Below, piece by piece: positions 7,154-10,403 of a stretch of DNA of 10,403 nucleotides. The notes under the pieces were generated by a model. That model was not told the DNA's origin. It was given only the letters and a program-made list of their open reading frames with translations, and ran no database searches. The position numbers and the translations under genes are program-made. The stretch is from NCBI GenBank assembly GCA_028287545.1, contig JAQBPL010000363.1:1-10403 (forward strand), given 5' to 3'. The stretch is from Vulcanimicrobiota bacterium. GTDB lineage: Bacteria > Eremiobacterota > Eremiobacteria > Baltobacterales > Baltobacteraceae. How positions within the stretch are numbered: position 1 is the stretch's first letter; every line of letters begins with the position of its first letter.

Positions 7154-7668
7154 AACTCGAACTGATCTGCCCACCGTACTCCCTTCGTCATGCCGTTCCT
7201 CGTGGGAGCGATTCTGAGATGGGCACTCGTGGCGACCAACTGCGATTCTGGGAGGAGATAGACTTTCCTCGTCTCGGGACAGTAGATGGCAAGCAAGTCG
7301 ACCTGACCGAAGTACGGCTGCTGCGCCCCGCCCCGATGCGTGTGCGAACTGGAACACGAATATTTTATGACCGCACCCCGCAGCCGTCCGGTCTTCACCT
7401 GAATGCGAAAGAGCGTTTCGCCGTCATCCGCGATGAGATCATAGCGGCTACTTTCGCCGAACGGTTTCGAGACGGAATAGCCCGCCTCCATCAACGCAAT
7501 TAACACGCGTCCTTCCGAAATATCGCCGATGCGCTTCGTATCGCGTTTGACGTGCGTCGATCGCTCGAGCGGCTTCAGCTCTGCTGCTTCGAGCAGCGGT
7601 TGCTGAATCAAGAACGAGACGATGGTGCCTTGGAACGATGATTCCACTCGATGCATGCATGCATGCAT
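7144..7668 (-). CDS. PD-(D/E)XK endonuclease of the I-Ssp6803I (group I intron-associated) type
   Basis: A 174-aa protein with the fold signature of the PD-(D/E)XK endonucleases related to the homing enzyme I-Ssp6803I (Pfam PDDEXK_5 type). Key residues are E52 in GDISEG, D77 in SSRYDLIA, and Q90 and K92 in FRIQVKTG. The gaps of 25, 13 and 2 residues equal those between E11, D36, Q49 and K51 of I-Ssp6803I as I recall them. YFGQVDLLAIYCPET (119-133) and the end NGMTKGVRWADQFEL (158-172) also fit the family. The chosen ATG at 7668 has AGAGG seven bases upstream; this leaves about 40 residues before the usual domain start. The TAG stop lies inside tRNA-Thr. GC in four sampled 60-base lines is 140/240 (58%), below the conserved genes, which suggests acquisition. 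The frame runs open further upstream, but that part is antisense-like noise within the hydrolase gene. The target site is unknown. Confidence 0.88.
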   Translation of the reverse strand: MHACMHRVESSFQGTIVSFLIQQPLLEAAELKPLERSTHVKRDTKRIGDISEGRVLIALMEAGYSVSKPFGESSRYDLIADDGETLFRIQVKTGRLRGAVIKYSCSSSHTHRGGAQQPYFGQVDLLAIYCPETRKVYLLPESQLVATSAHLRIAPTRNGMTKGVRWADQFELLA

Positions 7669-7670
7669 CG
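7649..7670. repeat. 22-bp perfect palindrome of ATGC repeats covering the endonuclease start codon
   Basis: The sequence is CG, then 18 bases of tandem ATGC (7651-7668), then CG, and is identical to its own reverse complement. The endonuclease ATG is its minus-strand ATG at 7668-7666, and a second in-frame ATG follows at 7656. As RNA it could fold into a 9-bp stem with loop CATG that buries the start codon while leaving the Shine-Dalgarno (7676-7680) free. It could equally be a protein-binding operator. Confidence 0.85.
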
Positions 7671-7675
7671 TATCG

Positions 7676-7680
7676 CCTCT
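7676..7680 (-). promoter_or_regulatory. Ribosome binding site of the endonuclease gene
   Basis: AGAGG on the minus strand ends seven bases before the ATG at 7668. It decides this start over upstream open frame and over the second in-frame ATG at 7656. Confidence 0.6.
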
Positions 7681-7696
7681 GTGTGCCACCAGTACG

Positions 7697-7735
7697 GCAC
7701 ATAAGAACCCCGCCGTATGCGGGGTTCTTATGTGC
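7697..7735. terminator. Perfect 17-bp stem-loop, terminator of the hydrolase gene
   Basis: Arms GCACATAAGAACCCCGC (7697-7713) and GCGGGGTTCTTATGTGC (7719-7735) pair perfectly around a 5-nt loop. A GC core flanked by A-rich and T-rich arms is the usual form of a symmetric intrinsic terminator. It begins 19 nt after the stop of the S15-like lipoprotein gene. It also ends only 28 nt before the endonuclease ATG, so that gene either depends on read-through or uses a promoter within the hairpin or hydrolase gene. Confidence 0.8.
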
Positions 7736-7754
7736 GAAGCGGGCGGTTCTGACC

Positions 7755-9587
7755 TTAGATTGACTGTGGAGTCGTCGCAAGAATCGGCAGCCGCGCCGTG
7801 CCCGTCACCGTGACTGGGACAACGGCAGGTTTCGCCGCGTTTGCCGTCCCGTTGCGCGCGTATTGATCCTGCAATCCGTACACGAGGATGCCGAGCTGGT
7901 CGCGCGGCGCGAGCCGCACGCCGCCGCCCGAGAGATCGACGTCGAATTGCCCCTGGCCGCGCAGCGGCGTCAGCTGATTGTCGACGAGATCCCACACACC
8001 CGGGTTCGAGGCGTGCATCTGACCGAGGCCCACGAAGACGATCGGGATTCCGGCCGCGACGCCCCCGATCGCAGCTACTTGGAAGGTCACGTGCGGAATG
8101 CCCGCGACCACTGCGCCGTTTGCACCGGCGGTATAGAGGCCGACGGCGGCCGGCACGTCGACGTTGGCGCCGGCTACGACGGCGAGCGATCCGACGTCGA
8201 ACGCGGTCAGCGGCGGTCCGGATGTCGCCGTCGGAACGGCCGGCAGCGTGATCGCGTCGCCTGCCGAGAGCGAGATACACGGGTCCGTCGGGATCGCCGC
8301 CGTTGCGCTGGTCTGGCCTTTGAGGTAGCGGTTGAACCACATCAGCTGGGCCGCATCTTCGTTGAGCGTCGCACCGCAGCGGGAGTCGCTCGAATCACCC
8401 GAGGGATAGTAGAGCGTCGCGCCGGTGTCCGGAACGATGCCGAGGCTGTTGTGCCCGGCCTGATAGCTCAGCAGCCGTACGTCGCCGCCCGCGCGTTGAA
8501 GGCACGTGTAGTTTCGATAGGCGCCGCTGAAGTCGAACAGCGTGTCGCGGACGCCGATCCAGATCATCGCGTTGACCTTCGGCGGGACGGTCGTGGGCGG
8601 CAGCAGCGGCGCCGTTCCCGCGCCGCCGTTCGTTGCGACGCTGGTGCCGTCGCAGAAATAATCGGCGCTGTGATAGTCGTAGAAATCGTGAGCGTACGAG
8701 CTCTCCGTATTGTTGAGCGTCGAGTCGGTCGCAAGGAACTGCGTCGTAATGAACGGATCGAGGCGCTGCTGTGCCGTGCCGAGACCAGCACCCCAAAGAA
8801 AGTCGTTCCACAGTGATTTGAACGCGCCGTTCGGCACGAGCGCGTAATTCAGATTCGCCGGCGCAATGTTCGGCGTGATGGCGCGCAACCGATGCCGCGG
8901 ATCGGTATTGAGGATGAGATATTGGAACATCCCGCCGTACGATCCGCCGATCGCGCCCATGATCGGCTCGTGCGGATCCTTGCCGTCCAGCGTCGCGCCG
9001 TAGGAAAGCCACGGCAGTTTCGCCTGCGCCCAGTCCATGACCGCGAGAATGTCGGCCGCGTCCTTGTCGGGATCCATCGAGTCGACGATGCCGGTGTTCT
9101 CGCCGAACCCGCGCTGATCGAAGCTGATGACGCCGTACCCGTTGGCGACCAGCTCCGAAAGATTGGTGCCCACGCCGACGCCCGCGCTCGAACTTGGGGC
9201 CGGCGAGCCGAGCGTCTTCGTGCGGCTGCCGCTCCAACCGTGGCCGTGCAGCACCAGCGGATAGGTCGCGCCGCCGGTGATGGTCGAGGGTTCGAAGACC
9301 GTGAAGGCGACAGTGTCGCCGGTCGATGCGGTCAGATAGATGCTGTAGATCGCCCCGGTGCGCGATGCCCCCGCTGCCGGGGGCGGCGGTACGGTGTTCG
9401 TGTGGCCGGGCGCATCGGGCGGCGCGGTCGGGGCCGGCCGTTGGGCGGAGGCCGCCTCCCGCGCGGCTCCGGCTGCGCCGGCGACGTTCGCCGCGGGGAT
9501 GCTCGAGGACGATCCGCGGCCGCCGCACGCGGTCAACGTGACCGCAGCAGCGAGAACCGGCAGCGCCAGCAACGGGAGAGCACGCAT
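7755..9587 (-). CDS. Secreted lipoprotein hydrolase, S15/CocE-like (X-Pro dipeptidyl-peptidase-type) alpha/beta-hydrolase
   Basis: A 610-aa exported lipoprotein. The N-terminus MRALPLLALPVLAAAVTLTAC is a lipoprotein signal with lipobox L-T-A-C (lipidated C21). An Ala/Pro/Ser-rich tether follows (22-75). The alpha/beta-hydrolase core has HGHG (114-117, oxyanion region), FDQRGFGEN, nucleophile S216 in GGSYGG, probable acid D348 in GVRDTLFD and H379 in AGHNSLG, giving a complete triad. The C-terminal third (about 435-600) is beta-rich and resembles the jelly-roll domain of X-Pro dipeptidyl-peptidases and CocE-type acyl esterases. The likely activity is hydrolysis of an ester or a peptide outside the membrane; the substrate is unknown. 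The ATG at 9587 is preferred to one at 9602 because GAGGTGG sits six bases before it. It stands alone between intergenic gaps, with a terminator downstream. Confidence 0.88.
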   Translation of the reverse strand: MRALPLLALPVLAAAVTLTACGGRGSSSSIPAANVAGAAGAAREAASAQRPAPTAPPDAPGHTNTVPPPPAAGASRTGAIYSIYLTASTGDTVAFTVFEPSTITGGATYPLVLHGHGWSGSRTKTLGSPAPSSSAGVGVGTNLSELVANGYGVISFDQRGFGENTGIVDSMDPDKDAADILAVMDWAQAKLPWLSYGATLDGKDPHEPIMGAIGGSYGGMFQYLILNTDPRHRLRAITPNIAPANLNYALVPNGAFKSLWNDFLWGAGLGTAQQRLDPFITTQFLATDSTLNNTESSYAHDFYDYHSADYFCDGTSVATNGGAGTAPLLPPTTVPPKVNAMIWIGVRDTLFDFSGAYRNYTCLQRAGGDVRLLSYQAGHNSLGIVPDTGATLYYPSGDSSDSRCGATLNEDAAQLMWFNRYLKGQTSATAAIPTDPCISLSAGDAITLPAVPTATSGPPLTAFDVGSLAVVAGANVDVPAAVGLYTAGANGAVVAGIPHVTFQVAAIGGVAAGIPIVFVGLGQMHASNPGVWDLVDNQLTPLRGQGQFDVDLSGGGVRLAPRDQLGILVYGLQDQYARNGTANAAKPAVVPVTVTGTARLPILATTPQSI

Positions 9588-9593
9588 CGGTGA

Positions 9594-9600
9594 CCACCTC
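9594..9600 (-). promoter_or_regulatory. Ribosome binding site of the S15-like lipoprotein gene
   Basis: GAGGTGG on the minus strand, six bases before ATG 9587. A start at 9602 would place this site inside the coding region and add five polar residues before the signal peptide, so 9587 is the better start. Confidence 0.75.
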
Positions 9601-9624
9601 ATGAGACGTTCGCGTTTGTCTCAT
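9601..9624. repeat. 7-bp inverted repeat in the leader of the lipoprotein gene
   Basis: ATGAGAC (9601-9607) and GTCTCAT (9618-9624) form an inverted repeat with a 10-bp spacer, directly abutting the Shine-Dalgarno of the hydrolase gene. It could be an operator half-site pair or a leader stem. Seven base pairs are few enough to arise by chance. The rest of the 9603-9694 gap is slightly AT-richer and presumably holds the promoter, but I see no convincing -35/-10 pair. Confidence 0.4.
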
Positions 9625-9694
9625 CGTCGGTGCTGAAGCGCGGCGGGAACCATACCCAAAATCGGGGAGGCAGCCCGCAAGAAAATACCGGCCG

Positions 9695-10285
9695 CTAGCC
9701 AGGACTCGTCAAGTGCGGAGCGGGCGTCTCGGGCGGCGGCTCGTCACGGCGCCGCACGCCGGGAATGAACCGTTCCAATTTCGCTTGCCGAACGAACTCG
9801 TCCGGATAGTGGTTGAGATACCTCTGCAGAAGGCGCCGCTTCTCACCTCGGTACACGAGGTACTCGATGTCGATCCAGATCGGCGATCCGGCGCGTTCGC
9901 GTATCACGGCGGCAACCGGCTCCAGCTGCTTCCACACGCGTGGCGTCATGTCGAAATATGCGCCGAACAATTCTTGATCGAGCACGCCGCGATTGAGCAG
10001 CCGCGCCACCTCCTGGTAGTGGATGGCGATCGTGGAGATCCGGTGATCGAGTTCAGGCGTCGTCGCGGCCCGAAGCGCCTCGGGGTCCCCGAAGTCCTGA
10101 CTCTGGAGATAGCGGCGTGCCTCGATCATCTCCCGCGACTGCGTCACACGGCTGAGCTCCAAATACGAGTGCAGCTGGTTGGCCAGACGTAAGTGCCGCA
10201 GCTGAAGCACGGCAGCAAGGGCGGCGACCAAGACGATGACGGCGCTCGCTAAAGACGCGAGCGCGCTGAGGGCCTCCCAGGACAT
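9695..10285 (-). CDS. Small membrane-anchored protein, DUF4760-like
   Basis: A 196-aa protein starting MSWEALSALASLASAVIVLVAAL: an N-terminal transmembrane helix (about residues 5-28) followed by a basic, mostly helical cytoplasmic domain. The pattern of one N-terminal helix, a Q-L-R junction and a domain containing ARLLNRGVLDQELFGAYF (94-111) and SPIWIDIEYLVYRGEKRR (134-151) is what I associate with DUF4760-type proteins. No catalytic motif is visible and the function is unknown. The last 20 or so residues are Pro-rich and probably disordered. The start has TAAGG about ten bases upstream. It lies 32 nt downstream of tRNA-Gly on the same strand with no terminator between, so co-transcription is possible. 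Confidence 0.75.
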   Translation of the reverse strand: MSWEALSALASLASAVIVLVAALAAVLQLRHLRLANQLHSYLELSRVTQSREMIEARRYLQSQDFGDPEALRAATTPELDHRISTIAIHYQEVARLLNRGVLDQELFGAYFDMTPRVWKQLEPVAAVIRERAGSPIWIDIEYLVYRGEKRRLLQRYLNHYPDEFVRQAKLERFIPGVRRRDEPPPETPAPHLTSPG

Positions 10286-10317
10286 CCGGCAACAGCCTTA
10301 CTGCAGTAGGAGCGAAT

Positions 10318-10391
10318 TGGAGCGGGCGGCGGGAATCGAACCCGCGACTCTTGCTTGGAAGGCAAGGGCATTACCATTATGCAACGCCCGC
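10318..10391 (-). tRNA. tRNA-Gly (anticodon UCC)
   Basis: Read on the minus strand from 10391, a 74-nt cloverleaf forms: acceptor GCGGGCG/CGCCCGC, D-stem GCAT/ATGC, anticodon stem CTTGC/GCAAG with loop CTTCCAA (anticodon TCC), 4-nt variable loop, and T-arm GCGGG-TTCGATT-CCCGC. The discriminator is U and CCA is encoded (10320-10318). All stems pair fully. Confidence 0.97.
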
Positions 10392-10403
10392 GCTCGTTTC
10401 GGT

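Noticed and set aside
7358..7372. AT-rich patch inside the nuclease gene resembling a -10 box (TAAAAT on the minus strand)
   Set aside because: No plausible -35 element about 17 bp upstream, and it lies within coding sequence.
7144..7735. Group I intron in tRNA-Thr or flanking att-type direct repeats around the nuclease gene
   Set aside because: The tRNA is uninterrupted and fully paired, and I found no second copy of the tRNA 5' or 3' end in the window.
7669..8340. Upstream extension of the endonuclease frame (398 codons in total)
   Set aside because: The extra stretch is Arg-rich and lies in another frame of the hydrolase gene, crossing its stop and terminator. A Shine-Dalgarno supports a start at 7668.
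9588..9602. Earlier ATG at 9602 for the lipoprotein gene
   Set aside because: It would put the clear GAGGTGG ribosome site inside the coding region and precede the signal peptide with extra residues.

Overview
The window is a compact, GC-rich bacterial segment. Hand counts give about 70% GC in the conserved genes. Both tRNA genes encode their 3' CCA. There is a Tat-exported TRAP solute-binding protein, a lipobox lipoprotein, a large PAS/GAF/PP2C sensor and a phenylalanine/tyrosine-catabolism enzyme. This fits a free-living aerobic soil-type heterotroph. The style loosely recalls deep-branching Terrabacteria such as Eremiobacterota/Vulcanimicrobiota or Actinomycetota, but nothing here fixes the phylum.

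Layout, plus strand (1-4849): the 3' part of a malate synthase gene runs into a TRAP transporter DctP-type binding protein (14-nt overlap). After 13 nt comes a 1030-residue cytosolic signalling protein, PAS-GAF-PAS-PAS-GAF-PP2C-HATPase, a fusion of an RsbU-like phosphatase with an RsbW-like ATPase domain. The spacing suggests one operon. The DctQ/DctM permease subunits are not in the window.

Layout, minus strand (10391 down to 4866): tRNA-Gly(UCC), a small membrane-anchored DUF4760-like protein, a secreted S15/CocE-like alpha/beta-hydrolase lipoprotein, a perfect 17-bp hairpin, a PD-(D/E)XK endonuclease of the I-Ssp6803I type, tRNA-Thr(GGU), a perfect 12-bp hairpin, an uncharacterised 311-aa protein, and fumarylacetoacetase. 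The last two overlap as ATGA and are almost certainly translated together. The two strands converge at 4849/4866 with a 16-bp gap.

The most unusual spot is 7079-7735. The endonuclease reading frame ends inside the 5' acceptor arm of tRNA-Thr, so its stop codon is tRNA nucleotides 8-10. Its start codon lies in a 22-bp perfect palindrome, and it is lower in GC than the conserved genes. On a shared transcript, RNase P cleavage at the tRNA 5' end would remove the stop codon of the mRNA. The second point of interest is the uncharacterised protein coupled to fumarylacetoacetase.
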